Source of the DNA: Pseudoips prasinana
Lineage: Eukaryota; Arthropoda; Insecta; Lepidoptera; Nolidae
Reading direction: 5' to 3'
DNA: 64,000 bases
Assembly (NCBI GenBank): GCA_951640165.1
Contig: OX621263.1
Coordinates: 5,912,501-5,976,500 of the forward strand
The translations under genes and the position numbers were made by a program. Every line of letters starts with the position of its first letter. Position 1 is the stretch's first letter. Below are positions 39,435 to 50,354 of the stretch, in pieces. The notes under the pieces were generated by a model, which was not told the DNA's origin, did not search any database, and worked only from the letters and a program-made list of their open reading frames with translations.

Positions 39435-42400
39435 ATATAAGTTAAAATCATTTTTAATTCTCACAACTCTTATAAAATATAATTTAAGAAGTATTAAGAA
39501 CACTTAATACGTAAGTCAGAGACACTCTTGGCTAGTTTTTTTTATTTTCGCACGATCTGTTCTCGATGCATATCTGCTTGATGCCATAGCTATATGATTA
39601 GTTCCTCTTTATCATGAGAATGTAAGACAATGAGTAATTTGATTATATATTGAAGTTGTATATCATAATTATATGAGCATAGTAAAATTGTTGAGTTGAA
39701 TAGACTTTCTACATGCATTTTTAAATACATAGGCTTTATGTATACAATTTAATACGTACCTTCATATGGAAAAGATGCCGTAGATTTTATATTTATTTAA
39801 ATTATTTTATTATATTCTTAAAAATCCAAATGTACAATATTATTACTTTTAGTACACGGGCATCGTGTGGATTCAATAACTCGATCATTTTTTCTAATTG
39901 GAATACTCTAGTGCCCGACTATAAGATAACTTAAAAAAAAAAACCATAAACAACTATAAAATCGAATACACTATCAATTACAAATGTCAGCCGAACAAGC
40001 CTCGAACAGGTGCATAGCAAGTTTAAAAAATAAAAGCAATATGAGTGGACGTGAAAAAATTAGCTCTACCTCGCGACGTTGTCTATGCATTTTTTAATCT
40101 TAAATTTTGTGTATTGTGCAATCACTGTAATTCTTTTAATTCAAACATGGATTTGTATGTAAATGTATCTTGCCTAACAAGGGTAAATATGTTTATAACG
40201 CATACGAATATATTACACAAACTATGTAACCATAATATTATATTTGGCAAATAGAGAGCTCTTAGTATCGCTAAAATGGAAAATACAATAGCATAGATAG
40301 ACAAAAAATAATGTAAAGTAGGTCCTAATTTTACTTTTATGATCATCATATTATCTAAACACGTATCTGTAAAGATAGGTGCGTTGCAATACCGCAAAAT
40401 TTAAAGATTGTCCCAGCGATCACAGGCTTAGAAAAAGAAATTACTATGGGTATTTTCGATCTTACTTTCAGAAAATATATTAACTTACGGAGACCATAAA
40501 CCTTTCATGTAAGCTATAAAAAATAAATCATTTTAGTGATACTTGTGCTACCAAAATAATAATATAATACCTACTTAATATTAAAACGTAGTACTTCAAC
40601 CTGAATTAATTGTTATTATTATTAACTTCAAAGATATTATTATATGACCCATATTTTTTATACAATTTTGTATGATCTAAAAAAACATTTGTATGAAACA
40701 ATTAACGCGCTTTTCCAAGTTGAATGTGAGACTTCACTTCGCTGTGTTCATAATGCATAAAATCTTAAATTTCACATACCCAATTATTTATTTTTCCTAG
40801 AAGTTAGTAGAATTATGTATGTACAAATTTCCTAAATTCAAAAAACATATTATAAATGGTGTCGGAGTAACTCGGTACAGAAAAAAATAACGCTTCCACA
40901 ATCTGTAATAACCAAAGGCACCTATTTAACCTTTTTTTAAAAGTAACATTGTAACAACCTGGCAAGAAAGAAATATTAATGTCGCCTTAAAAAAATAAAA
41001 TATAACAATAATGGCGGGAACCGAGTTCTATTTTTAAACCGGCGGCGTCAATTTAGTTGTTTCGCGCTTTGTTGTAATGTCGCTGTCTTTGTTCAATCAA
41101 GTTATAGTCCATGTGTGAATCAGTAATTTATTTAACAATAACCGTTGCCAATTCAAAAAGGTAGAACATCTAGATTTTATTATTAAACAAATTATTATAT
41201 TCGCAGAGCTAATGGCGAAATAAAATAAATTAAACTCAGCAGTAAAATTTGTGCCATACTCTATGGTTTATTCCTAGAGGTGCGTTTGGCCATAGAGTTA
41301 AAGTAAAAACATTACGAGCTATGGTTTATGGCCACCATTTAAAGAAATATATATAGAAGTTCTCTGAGATGCATCGTGTTACTAAATATTTATTCTATTT
41401 TGTCGTTAAATAAATTAGCGAAACAGATTAGGGAGCAAAGTTACACGGAACAAGGTTATCGATAGTAAATCAAAAAAAAATGTTGGGTAAACTGAAATGT
41501 ATTCTGATATTTGGATGAATAGTAGAATATCTATAAAAACATCGAAACTATGAAAAAATATATTAATGACTATAATTCAATTAAACTCATACATATTTTG
41601 TATGGAACTCCTCTTTTAATCCTTTTTAGAATTAAAATTGGAACCGTTAGATTGCGTTGTGGTTGGATTCTAGGGCATACAATGCTGTATAAACATACTA
41701 TATAAGTTAGAAAGGGTGTTTACAATAGACGATATCCAATTAACTATTCTTTATTAAAGATTAACTAATATTGATAGTCATGGCCCTATAGAATCGATTG
41801 GCAAACATCGATAGATTCAATATCGACCGCGCTGATAGGTTTATACCGATTATTGGTTGTTATCGCATTCCACGACGAGTTAGTACGACAGCCGTCTATA
41901 TTTCAACACTTTGTATCTTTTATTGTGGAATAAGGTTTTACTATTTATTTTGTTTGGCTCGATTGGGAATACATGTTGTTGGAATTGTAAAGAAGAGCCG
42001 TATTACAAAAATGGGCAAGTGAAGATGGCGCCACTGATTTGGCTCCCATTAAATACTAGACTTATTTTAAAGCCAATAAATTTATACATTCTCATTAAAG
42101 TTTAAATAAGCGTTAAGTAGATTTTATTTCACTTTATTGTGCCAAAAGCACGGTACGTAATAAAAATTTCATTTTCTGATTAATAGCCCTTTTATTTAAT
42201 TCGTGGCATTAATTGTCCAGCGAAGCAGAGAAGATTTAATCTAACTTTCATGTTAATAAATTAAAAAAAAGATATAATTAGGTGAGCACAGCGAACTTTT
42301 TAAATATTTTACAACCAATTTCAACGCTGCAGTCTTTTACCATAACTAAAAGAGTAGCGCGTGAAACTAAACGTCTAAGAATTAACAAAAACAGTTCTGT

Positions 42401-42804
42401 AGTCGGAATATTTAACAACACATAAGAATCTATTTACAATAATGAGAGTTTCGTAGCAAGTGTTGATCGTCCAAACTTGTTGATCAAAATGTTATTACGT
42501 CCCAAAAACATATATAATCTAATTAATGAATGTTAACATTTGTATGCAAACTAAAAATGTTTATAGTGAACTTATTGTTAATGCTAAATGTGATTTTATG
42601 ATGACTCGGAACTAATTTGGTCTTTGTATAGGTACCATATATAGTACTTTCTTATATTGCATCGCAATAGGTCAAACTTTATTAAATAGATACTCTACAC
42701 CTCAAACTTATTATTTTTATATTTCGTTCCCTCGGCGGTGCTCTCACTCAAAAATAAAACTAGTGAACAAGCTGTACCTGTGTATTTGCACTCCGCACGT
42801 TGAT
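39435..42804. other. Quiet AT-rich stretch, no supported gene or repeat
   Basis: About 3.4 kb with no SINE, LINE or Helitron that I can see. The longest ORFs (40122-40397 minus, 41798-42022 plus) have no recognisable domain. A GC-richer patch at 41010-41090 (ATGGCGGGAACCGAG, CCGGCGGCGTC) could be a promoter or a decayed element. This is the likeliest place for single-copy host DNA. Confidence 0.4.
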
Positions 42805-42807
42805 TCT

Positions 42808-43053
42808 GAGAAGCATATTATTTGGACTTAGTGTTGCAAGGCTAAACAAAAAAATTACTCCTTGTTTATACCAGATTTATAAAAGAATGCCATTGCCATG
42901 CCATGACAATTACGTAAAATGGAATGTAATGAGAAGCATATTATTTGGACTTAGTGTTGCAAGGCTAAACAAAAAAATTACTCCTTGTTTATACCAGATT
43001 TATAAAAGAATGCCATTGCCATGCCATGACAATTACGTAAAATGGAATGTAAT
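42808..43053. repeat. Exact 123-bp tandem duplication ending at the mariner
   Basis: GAGAAGCATATTATTTGGAC...GGAATGTAAT occurs twice (42808-42930 and 42931-43053). 123 is a multiple of three, so both copies stay in one ORF (42800-43069), which I read as chance. Confidence 0.92.
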
Positions 43054-43054
43054 A

Positions 43055-44336
43055 GGTCTTTACCTATGAAATTGCCGTTTTGTATGAAAAAATTTAAACG
43101 AATTTTTTTCATGAATTTTTTTATTTGTATTAATCGAAGTAATCACCCATGCAATCAATGCATCTTTGCCATCGCAGTGGCAGTTTATTGATGCCCTTCT
43201 TAAAGAAATCAGCTGGACGGGAGGCAACAAATTCTTCAAAGGCATTTTGTACTGCCTCTCGGGTATTGAATTTTTTTCCCGCCAAGAAGTTATCCAAATT
43301 CTGGAAAAAGTAGTAGTCTGTAGGCGCAAGGTCTGGTGAGTAGGGCGGATGACGGAGAGCTTCCAACCCCAGTTCTTGCAACTTGGAGACCGTCTGCTGT
43401 GCAGTATGAGCTCGCGCGTTGTCGTGCAGGAGCAGCGGAGACGAGCGATTGACCAATGCTGGTTGGAGATGCGCCAGCTTCTCCATCATTGTGCTCAGTT
43501 CTTCACAGTACACATCTGCAGTAATGCTCACCCCGTTTGGTAAGAAGCTGTGATGAATCACACCGGCGCTAGACCACCAAACAGTGACCATCACTTTTCT
43601 AGGGGTAAGTTTTCGTTTAGGGCATTGTTTAGGTGCTGAACCAGGATCCAACCAACTTGCTGAGCGCTTGCGGTTATCAAACAGAATCCATTTTTCATCG
43701 CAGGTAACAATGCGGTTCAAAATTCCTTCATTTGTGTGTCTGTTGAGCAGTGCAAGGCACGTCTCGACGCGTACTTCGCGCTGGCGATCATTGAGTTCGT
43801 GGGGCACCCATTTGTCAAGCTTTTTTACCTTGCCAATTTGACGCAAATGGACCAATATTGTTTTGACGCTAACGTCGAAAGCTGCTGCTAATTCAGCCGT
43901 AGATTGTGTATCATCAGCTTCCACAACCGCCTTTAATTCGTCATTGTCGACCAAAGTCTTCGGACGACCGCGAGGTTCATTTTTCAGGTCGAAATTTCCA
44001 GAACGGAAGCGAGCAAACCAATAACAGGTGGTGCGTTGGTTTGTAGTGTTAGCTCCGTAAACGTCGTTGATGTTGCGTGCCGCTTGTGCCGCGTTGCTGC
44101 CACGACGGTACTCATATTCCATAATTACTCGAATTTTTAACGTATCCATGATGACGAAAAAGATTGAAATGCGATGAAAATGTAACACTAATCAATAAAG
44201 AAATGACTACTTTTGGAAAAAAGAATCCATGTTTTTAAAATAAAATTAATTTGAAATTAGAATTCTTAGCCAAACAAAAATTATTTTGATTTGAAATGGC
44301 CAGTACTGCAGAACGGCAATTTCATAGGTAAAGACC
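43055..44336 (-). mobile_element. mariner transposon, complete, 1,282 bp
   Basis: GGTCTTTACCTATGAAATTG at the left and its complement at the right. At least 25 terminal bases match perfectly, and TA flanks both ends (43053-43054, 44337-44338). It holds one transposase on the reverse strand. Confidence 0.95.
43130..44149 (-). CDS. mariner transposase, apparently intact
   Basis: Start chosen at the Met of MDTLKIRVIMEYEYRRG (44147-44149); an in-frame Met 13 codons upstream (44188) is less likely. The N-terminal paired-like helix-turn-helix region holds SNAAQAARNINDVYG and RTTCYWFARFRSGNFDL. A second HTH follows (STAELAAAFDVSVKTILVHL) and the linker motif WVPHEL. Catalytic residues are the Asp in TCDEKW, the Asp in LLHDNARAH and, 34 residues later, the last Asp of YSPDLAPTDY, that is the D,D34D triad of mariner. 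Length of about 340 residues is normal and no stop or frameshift is present. The enzyme would cut the element out and paste it at TA. Subfamily not decided. Confidence 0.95.
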   Translation of the reverse strand: MDTLKIRVIMEYEYRRGSNAAQAARNINDVYGANTTNQRTTCYWFARFRSGNFDLKNEPRGRPKTLVDNDELKAVVEADDTQSTAELAAAFDVSVKTILVHLRQIGKVKKLDKWVPHELNDRQREVRVETCLALLNRHTNEGILNRIVTCDEKWILFDNRKRSASWLDPGSAPKQCPKRKLTPRKVMVTVWWSSAGVIHHSFLPNGVSITADVYCEELSTMMEKLAHLQPALVNRSSPLLLHDNARAHTAQQTVSKLQELGLEALRHPPYSPDLAPTDYYFFQNLDNFLAGKKFNTREAVQNAFEEFVASRPADFFKKGINKLPLRWQRCIDCMGDYFD

Positions 44337-44344
44337 TAATAAAT

Positions 44345-44645
44345 CTATATGAATTGTTGAATGAAAATAACTTCTATAGCAGTATAGTAAAAATTTTAGA
44401 CTTAAACTAGATAATTAAACATAATCTCTTGACAATAACTTGATACGAGCTAGCTAAATATCATTGCTGTAATAAAATAAATTTTATAAATGTTTTCATA
44501 CAATATGTACCTAAATATCTATGTTACTAGAAATAATATCTAATGTATACAACTATATTACTACAAACATGTTCTGACTATTTACAAGCGCTTTTTTAAA
44601 GTCTACGTGAATAAAAACCTTTTTTATTTATTTATTTATTTATTT
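44345..44645 (+). repeat. LINE Y 3' UTR copy with (TTTA)n tail
   Basis: GACAATAACTTGATACGAGC, ACATGTTCTGACTATTTACA and AATAAAAACC, then TTTA repeats at 44620-44645. Confidence 0.8.
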
Positions 44646-45654
44646 TAAGGAATTCCTGGAAATGAAAATTTGCGTGCCTTAGTTTTTAAGCAAAACATGT
44701 ATGGTCTCATTCCATTTTATAACATCTCTGTATACCATGTTTTTCGTAAATAGATATATTATGATGATTATGATCATACAATTTATTTTCTTTAATAAAT
44801 AAAGTTATACTAAGCACATGTCATGCGAAATTCATGTGACCCAATATCCAGGGAAACAGACTCGAAGTTGGCTACACTGCATTGTTTGGTAATAAGTATG
44901 GCGAGCTATGGCATGTGCAAAATATTCCCTAATGACTAGTGCAGTAAAAAGTAACATTTTTAGTTTATGCTAAGGGAAAAAAAGTATTTTTAGTCTGTGT
45001 TTTAATGATTTAAGATGGCGGCGAGGGAATTTGTGTTTTATTTTTAATGGTATGGAATCTCCAGATTAAGGAGCATGATTAAAAATATTTTAATAGTTCT
45101 TTATTGGTAATAGGTATTTACTGGTCTATTTAGCGTAGGTGTGAGTGCCTTAGTATTAACTGTATTAAGCAACGCTCAATCAAAAATATATTTAGTTGAA
45201 TAGTAAATTTCATTGTCAATAAAATAATATTATTTAGCTACATGTCAAGCAACAAGCTAGATTTGTCCAATGGACAAAATTTGTCGTAATCAAATTAAAT
45301 TAAATATTTAGTTAAAGAAACTCTTCAAACTTATTTATATTCATGCATTTTAAAAGTCGGCGTATCCATTACTTTAGCTAGTACCTTAGTTTGTTGTAAA
45401 TTATTGGTCCCATTACGTGAGTGAGTTTCGAAGATTTCATTAATTTACGTGGCACAGCAGTAAGCTTAGTATCACCACGGGGACACTACAATCTAAGTAA
45501 CTTTGAAGGGCGGTTAATGTCATGGGGCATTAGATAGGTTGAGTCTGTGCAAAACACATTTTTCTTTGTGTACAAAAGTCGGCAACATTGATGGAAAATG
45601 TAAACAAAAGAAAGGGAAAGGATCGGAAAAGGAAAAGGGACGGAAATGTGTTAC
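44646..45654. other. No recognisable feature
   Basis: About 1 kb of AT-rich, apparently single-copy sequence. Confidence 0.4.
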
Positions 45655-45740
45655 AGGAACAAATATCTGGGCGGGAATCGAAACCCCGACCTGCGGGGTG
45701 AAAGGCAAGTACTTACCAACTACGCCAAACAGCCCGTCAT
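45655..45740 (-). repeat. Metulj-like SINE head
   Basis: Reverse strand: GACGGGCTGTTTGGCGTAGT, CCTTTCACCCCGCAGGTC, GATTCCCGCCCAGATATTTG. Confidence 0.75.
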
Positions 45741-46167
45741 AAAATGATCATACTTTTCTATAGTTTGCCTTTTTATTTATGTTGCAGATTCGAGTACAAT
45801 AAGAAAAATGTGTTTTAGTACAAACGGAAAACGTAGAGCGATATTTGCACAAAGTCTATCAAACGACCGATTGCCTTAATTGGTTGGTTGGTCGATGTTA
45901 TATTATTTTATTATTAGATAAGCTAAATGTGGGGGGTATAAAAAATTGAGGCTTCCACCCAAATATAACATTATTACGGAATGAAGGAAATTTGAATTTG
46001 TGTAATTCAGCTTATCCAATACCCTTAATCGGTCGCTTAATACACAAAAACGTGGGAAAAGTTATTCAATTAAGGAATGACAAGGACATTAAATTAATAC
46101 GAATGTAATGTCATGGTTCGCGGACTTACTCTTGGCCGAATATTGCTATGTACCTTTTACTGACAAT
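45741..46167. other. No recognisable feature
   Basis: AT-rich sequence of about 430 bases. Confidence 0.35.
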
Positions 46168-46395
46168 TAGATGCTCTCACCGGTCCGTAAGCGATCGGCG
46201 AGGTTAAGCAATAAGGCTCGCGGTCAGTCCATGGATGGGTGACCGCCAACAAGGTTTAATTTCTGAGCGTCTTTGTACTTCGGAGGGCACGTTAAGCTGT
46301 CGGTCCCGGTTGTAGTCATTAGACAACAGTCGTTAGGCCTACTGGGCGGCTTGAACAACTCTGACACTAGGGTAACCACTGCCCATGTATAAGCA
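46168..46395 (+). repeat. 5S rRNA-headed SINE, best copy
   Basis: Head CTCACCGGTCCGTAAGCGAT, GCGAGGTTAAGCAATAAGGC, GGTCAGTCCATGGATGGGTG, ACCGCC. Compared with insect 5S rRNA (from memory) this keeps CACCGG, CGATC, the GTTAAGCAA of box A and the GGATGGGTGACCGC of box C, in the right order and spacing. The body TTTCTGAGCGTCTTTGTACT and CGGTCCCGGTTGTAGTC, then the tail GTATAAGCAAGCAAGC. Confidence 0.85.
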
Positions 46396-46518
46396 AGCAA
46401 GCATGACAATGTATTGGTTTTTTTAATTTACTGTTTTGCGTTTGTTTTTATATCATGACTAAAGTAAATACCCGAACATACAATCACGAGGCAAATTGCC
46501 GCGCTAAGTTTATAGATA

Positions 46519-46945
46519 AATGAAAATTCATGATAATAGAATAAATGCAGTGGAAATACGGGCTCTGAGAAGTATGTGTGGTGTGACTTTGAGGGAAAGA
46601 ATACAAAATACTGCTGTAAGAGAGTGTTGTGGTGTGAAAGACAATGTAGTCAAAAAGATTGAAAAGCATGCTGAGATGGTTTGGGCATTTAGAAAAGAAG
46701 ATTGACAATAGAAGTATACCTGGCCTGTGTGAATTGGACAACCGGAAGGGGAAGACCTTGTAGAACATTCTCTGACCAAATCGCAGACGTTCTCAAGAAA
46801 GGCCAGGTCAGAAGTACCCTAAACAGGCGAGCATGTATGAAGAATATAATGACAGTAAACGAGGCAAAAGACGTGTGCAAAGATGGTCACAAATGGAAAT
46901 CCGTTGTCTCTGCCTAACCCTCTGGGAAACAGGCGTGAGTCTATG
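46519..46945 (+). pseudogene. LINE R-A 3' coding end, frameshifted
   Basis: First frame: IRALRSMCGVTLRERIQNTA, VRECCGVKDNVVKKIEKH. After a shift near 46672 other frames carry [40 protein letters not shown] and [15 protein letters not shown]. The order equals the intact reverse-strand piece at 59527-59856. It resembles the C-terminus of RTE-like LINEs and ends with the 3' words GGCGTGAGTCTATGTATG. No RT core is present. Confidence 0.75.
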
Positions 46946-46947
46946 TA

Positions 46948-47043
46948 TGTAAATTTACAGATGAATGCTGGCCAAAGTCGTTTAATTTCTGATCATGTCC
47001 GTACTTCGGAGGGTACAAGGCTTAACACTGCCCATACAAATAA
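46948..47043 (+). repeat. 5S-SINE body fragment
   Basis: GGCCAAAGTCGTTTAATTTC, CGTACTTCGGAGGGTAC and CACTGCCCATACAAATAAGT. Confidence 0.55.
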
Positions 47044-47242
47044 GTAATAAACGCCAATATGAGTTGATGATCCTTTTTATACTGCCCATAGATTTAAGAT
47101 GGCGGGCGATAAGTTTTATTCTTTTGTTTATGGTACATGATGTGTCGTAAATTTAAGTCTATGGTAAACAAATGTTTCGATGTGATGTCGATAGAAATTT
47201 ATTTTAATTGGACCGTATTTTTTATTGACATTATAATTAAAA

Positions 47243-47490
47243 TGTTGCTGTGTGGTGATGGCATAGAATATCATCACCCCATCTCATCCCATGGAGGGCG
47301 TAGACATTGACCGAGGAAATACCTACCAGAGAACAGGCAGCAGCGTTTTTCTGTGAACTATGACCATCAAACTGCGATCGCCAACCCGTCTGCGTGCGAT
47401 TATGGCATAACCCCCCTTTCTTTGAGAGGCTTTCATGAGGAGGCTTTTGTCCAGCTGTGGACGTACTTTGATGATAATGATGATAAAATT
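47243..47490 (+). repeat. Repeat D
   Basis: TTGCTGTGTGGTGATGGCAT, CAGAGAACAGGCAGCAGCG and GGCTTTTGTCCAGCTGTGG, then GATGATAATGATGAT. Confidence 0.8.
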
Positions 47491-47506
47491 TGTATAATCT
47501 TAAATA

Positions 47507-47584
47507 TCTTGGGACCACTAACAAACTGCCATCTGATCCCAAACTAGGCAGAGCCTCTAGTATGGCAACTAGACACCTGATAAA
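47507..47584 (-). repeat. Metulj-like SINE tail
   Basis: CTGCCATCTGATCCCAAACT and CAGAGCCTCTAGTATGGCAA (complement of the SINE tail). Confidence 0.75.
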
Positions 47585-47608
47585 CATAGATACTCATCTA
47601 TTTCTAAA

Positions 47609-47789
47609 TCACACTAATATTATAAAGGCGAAAGTTTGTGTGTGAGTGTGTATGTTTGTTACTTCTTCACGTCTAAATGGCTGGAGCGATTTTAATAAAA
47701 TTTGGTCTGGAGTTAGCTGACATCCTGGATTAACACATAGGCTATAATTTATAAAGTTTAACGAGGGCAAAACCGCGGGGCCCAGCTAG
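47609..47789 (+). mobile_element. Helitron, family 2, complete (181 bp)
   Basis: TCACACTAATATTATAAAGG after A, TTCTTCACGTCTAAATGGCT, hairpin GCAAAACCGCGGGGCCCAGCTAG (hairpin arm mutated), T after. Confidence 0.88.
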
Positions 47790-47807
47790 TTATAGGTAAA
47801 TCCCACC

Positions 47808-47905
47808 TCACATAACACCCAATCACACATAGATTTGTCATGGGTGGGGATCGAACCCACGACTTTTGGCAGACAGCGTCTCTAACCACTAGATCCATTG
47901 GCTAA
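47808..47905 (-). repeat. Third tRNA-headed SINE, reverse
   Basis: Reverse strand: box B GGTTCGATCCC and CACCCATGACAAATC. A forward relative is at 48820-48900. Confidence 0.55.
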
Positions 47906-48154
47906 TGAAACTGTTAATATTAATTTTTTGCTCTTCATTACTGATTCCCATTTTCCATCTGATTAAATGAGACCAGAAAATTATGTTCATTTCCAACAAA
48001 CCAAGACCAATGGAATATCTTAACAGTATCAATATACATTTAATGAATACTAAATGAATGTAATTTTATTCCAGAGTTAAGAGGCTGACAATACCCAACG
48101 GTTTACGCTCGTATCAACTTATATATATAAATAAAGACTTATATAATAAATAAA

Positions 48155-48330
48155 GACGGCAACGGCCGGGCAGAAACGTTTTCGGGTGTCGACCACGAAC
48201 CGGAAGACGCAGCGTGGGCAGGCCCCCTACAAGATGGACCGATGATCTTGTGTGGCTCGCTGGAAACTGCTGGATGCGAATAGCGCAAGACCGGCAATTC
48301 TTTAGGGTCGTCTTTCGGCTGACATGAAAA
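48155..48330 (+). repeat. LINE R-B 3' end
   Basis: GTGTCGACCACGAACCGGAA, GGCCCCCTACAAGATGGACC, CTGCTGGATGCGAATAGCGC. Confidence 0.7.
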
Positions 48331-48365
48331 TGCAATTACTTATATATAAATAATATAGAGTGAAG

Positions 48366-48545
48366 GCAAAACTCTTTAAGCAAACACAAAATAGGGAGAC
48401 CTCACGACCTCAGGGAAGATTGGATCATTAAAGTAGACGGCTCAAACTGGATAGAGACAAATAAGACACGACTGGACATTTTCGGAGAAGCTTTACCAGT
48501 AGTGAGGTTCATGAAGAACATAAATAACCTAAACTCAATTATCAT
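48366..48545 (+). pseudogene. RTE-like LINE C-terminal fragment, variant
   Basis: An open frame gives IGRPHDLREDWIIKVDGSNW and IETNKTRLDIFGEALPVVRF. GRP...-DWI-KV-GSNW...EA has the same skeleton as the R-B end (GRP-TRW-DDLV-V-G-RW...EAFVQQW) but diverged sequence. No start codon. It runs into the reverse repeat D at 48546. Confidence 0.5.
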
Positions 48546-48712
48546 TACAGCTGAAAGAGTCCACTGCTGGACAGGACTCCCCCAAGAATCATCTTGGGGT
48601 GATATACCATAATCGTCGACGATAACAGTAAGAGTGTCAAAGTACTCAGAAGGAAGCTGCTGCCCGTCTTCTGGTAGATATTCCCTTCTACGGCCCCACG
48701 AGATGAGATGAT
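48546..48712 (-). repeat. Repeat D, reverse
   Basis: GACTCCCCCAAGAATCATCT and GGAAGCTGCTGCCCGTCTTC (complement of the family core). Confidence 0.75.
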
Positions 48713-48819
48713 GTTCTGCTTTCGCCGAAACTTGTAGTATATTAAAACAAAATACGTTAAAGTTGTGTGTTGTAAAATACGTTAAAGTGTTGGTCTAGTG
48801 CTTAGCCCTGGCTCCTAAA

Positions 48820-48900
48820 CTAGAGGTCACAGGTTTGACACCCACCCATGATAAATCTTTCTGTGATGAGCAGGACTATTTGTTCTGGGTCTGGATATAA
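48820..48900 (+). repeat. Third tRNA-headed SINE, forward
   Basis: GAGGTCACAGGTTTGACACC, CACCCATGATAAATC, GTTCTGGGTCTGGATATAA. Box B is degraded. Confidence 0.5.
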
Positions 48901-48904
48901 TTTG

Positions 48905-49289
48905 ATCTATAGTTGGTATAAATTTAGAAATATATAAGTTTATAAAGAAGTTAAACACGTGCAGGTTCAAACAATTGTTGTCAGCCTCTTAAACGTCGTT
49001 TCACACTAGCTTCAACTAAAAGAACCTTGACTACACTGAAGAAGTATTATTATATAAATTTTATATGAACTCCTTTGCAAAATAAAACGAGCACCTTAGA
49101 GTTTTTATATGGATAATATTAATATTTTTAGTATGTCATTAGCATTAATAACTAGAAACTATCTAACTAAAAAAAAAAAAAAAATTAACAGTGAAAATAT
49201 AGTTCTATTTTATGACACTTAAATCCTGGAATTGGTGTTTTAGTCAATAAAAAGAGAGCCGTGTTCAAATGGACATTTAAAGTGTATAA
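48905..49289. other. No recognisable feature
   Basis: AT-rich sequence of about 385 bases; A-run at 49170-49183. Confidence 0.35.
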
Positions 49290-49605
49290 TTAGTTTTTTT
49301 TAATGTCTTAGGCGACATACGAGCAAGCGGGTCACCTGATGTTAAGTGATCACCGCCGCCCATGGACACTCGCAACACCAGAGGAGTCGCGGGTGCGTTG
49401 CCGGCCTTTAAGAGTCAGCAAACAAGTGTTGCTGACCCTCCCCCCCACCCCAATGAGCTCTGGCGACCTTACTCACACGCAGAAACACAACATTAAAGTT
49501 TTTAATGTTATTATTAAAGAATGTCATCTGTAAGGTGGAGGTACTTCCCCAGTCGGGCTGCTGTTTGAGCGAATGAACGCTGTGCCCTACCTCTCTTATA
49601 GTATC
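49290..49605 (+). repeat. Repeat G2
   Basis: GATCACCGCCGCCCATGGAC, GGGTGCGTTGCCGGCCTTTA, AGTCGGGCTGCTGTTTGAGC. Confidence 0.8.
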
Positions 49606-49609
49606 CTTT

Positions 49610-49665
49610 TTATAAAATATTCAATGTACAGTTTTGACTTTCCTACGATTTATTATAAGTATAGA
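49610..49665 (-). mobile_element. Helitron family 1, 5' fragment, reverse
   Basis: TTTTGACTTTCCTACGATTT ending AAGTATAGA before T; only the 5' 56 bp remain. Confidence 0.75.
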
Positions 49666-49669
49666 TATG

Positions 49670-50069
49670 TATTAAAGGTCGTTTAAACATTGTGAATGTA
49701 TGGGAAAACTTACTCATATCATTCACCCGACCGTATCTTCGCAAATGATTTGAAATTGTAATGCAACAATCAAATCATACTTTTTAATTAATTCGTGACC
49801 ATACATAATGTGAGAATATGACGGGAATATTTTACTATTAATTAGTTTAGGCTTCATTTAAAGGACAGGGAAACGGATAAATTAATAAATAGTAAAGCTT
49901 AGAGGTCACCCAAAGAACAATAATAGGGAAACTCCGACATTGCCCTCTCGGCTATGCTCGGAGTTCGATCTTACTTACTGATTCGATCCCGCAGGCCGCA
50001 TGCAATGTCGGAATCCGCAGACGAACCAAAGTCACCCATATAGCAGAATTGTAATACTAAAGTGGCAGT
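49670..50069. other. No recognisable feature
   Basis: About 400 bases without ORF or repeat match. Confidence 0.35.
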
Positions 50070-50245
50070 GGGTGGGCACATAGCTCGTAGAACCGATGGC
50101 CAATGGGGCAGAATGGTTTTCGAGTGGCGACCACGAACCGGAAGACGCAGCGTGGGTTGGCGCCTACAAGATGGACCTACGATCTTGTGAGGGTCGCGGG
50201 AAGCCGCTGGATGCGGGCAGCAAAGACCGTCCATAACTGCCCCGG
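50070..50245 (+). repeat. LINE R-B 3' end
   Basis: GGGCACATAGCTCGTAGAAC, GAGTGGCGACCACGAACCGG, CTACAAGATGGACCTACGAT. Confidence 0.7.
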
Positions 50246-50354
50246 GTGGGAATCGAACCCTCGAGCTTAAATAAGCTCTGCTATTTATTTTTTCACTGTT
50301 TTGGGCCTTTTTTCAAACTAATAAGGTTGAAATTGAAAAGTGAAATTGTGGTCT

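Noticed and set aside
41798..42022. 74-codon ORF with hydrophobic segment as a small membrane protein
   Set aside because: No homology recognised, an overlapping ORF in another frame, no splice or repeat evidence; not distinguishable from chance.
42800..43069. 89-codon protein with two identical 41-residue repeats
   Set aside because: It is produced by the 123-bp tandem duplication being a multiple of three; no domain, and it ends in mariner sequence.
47237..47587. 116-codon reverse ORF, and similar ORFs at 25.3 and 56.2 kb
   Set aside because: They lie across repeat D copies and do not share a conserved frame between copies.
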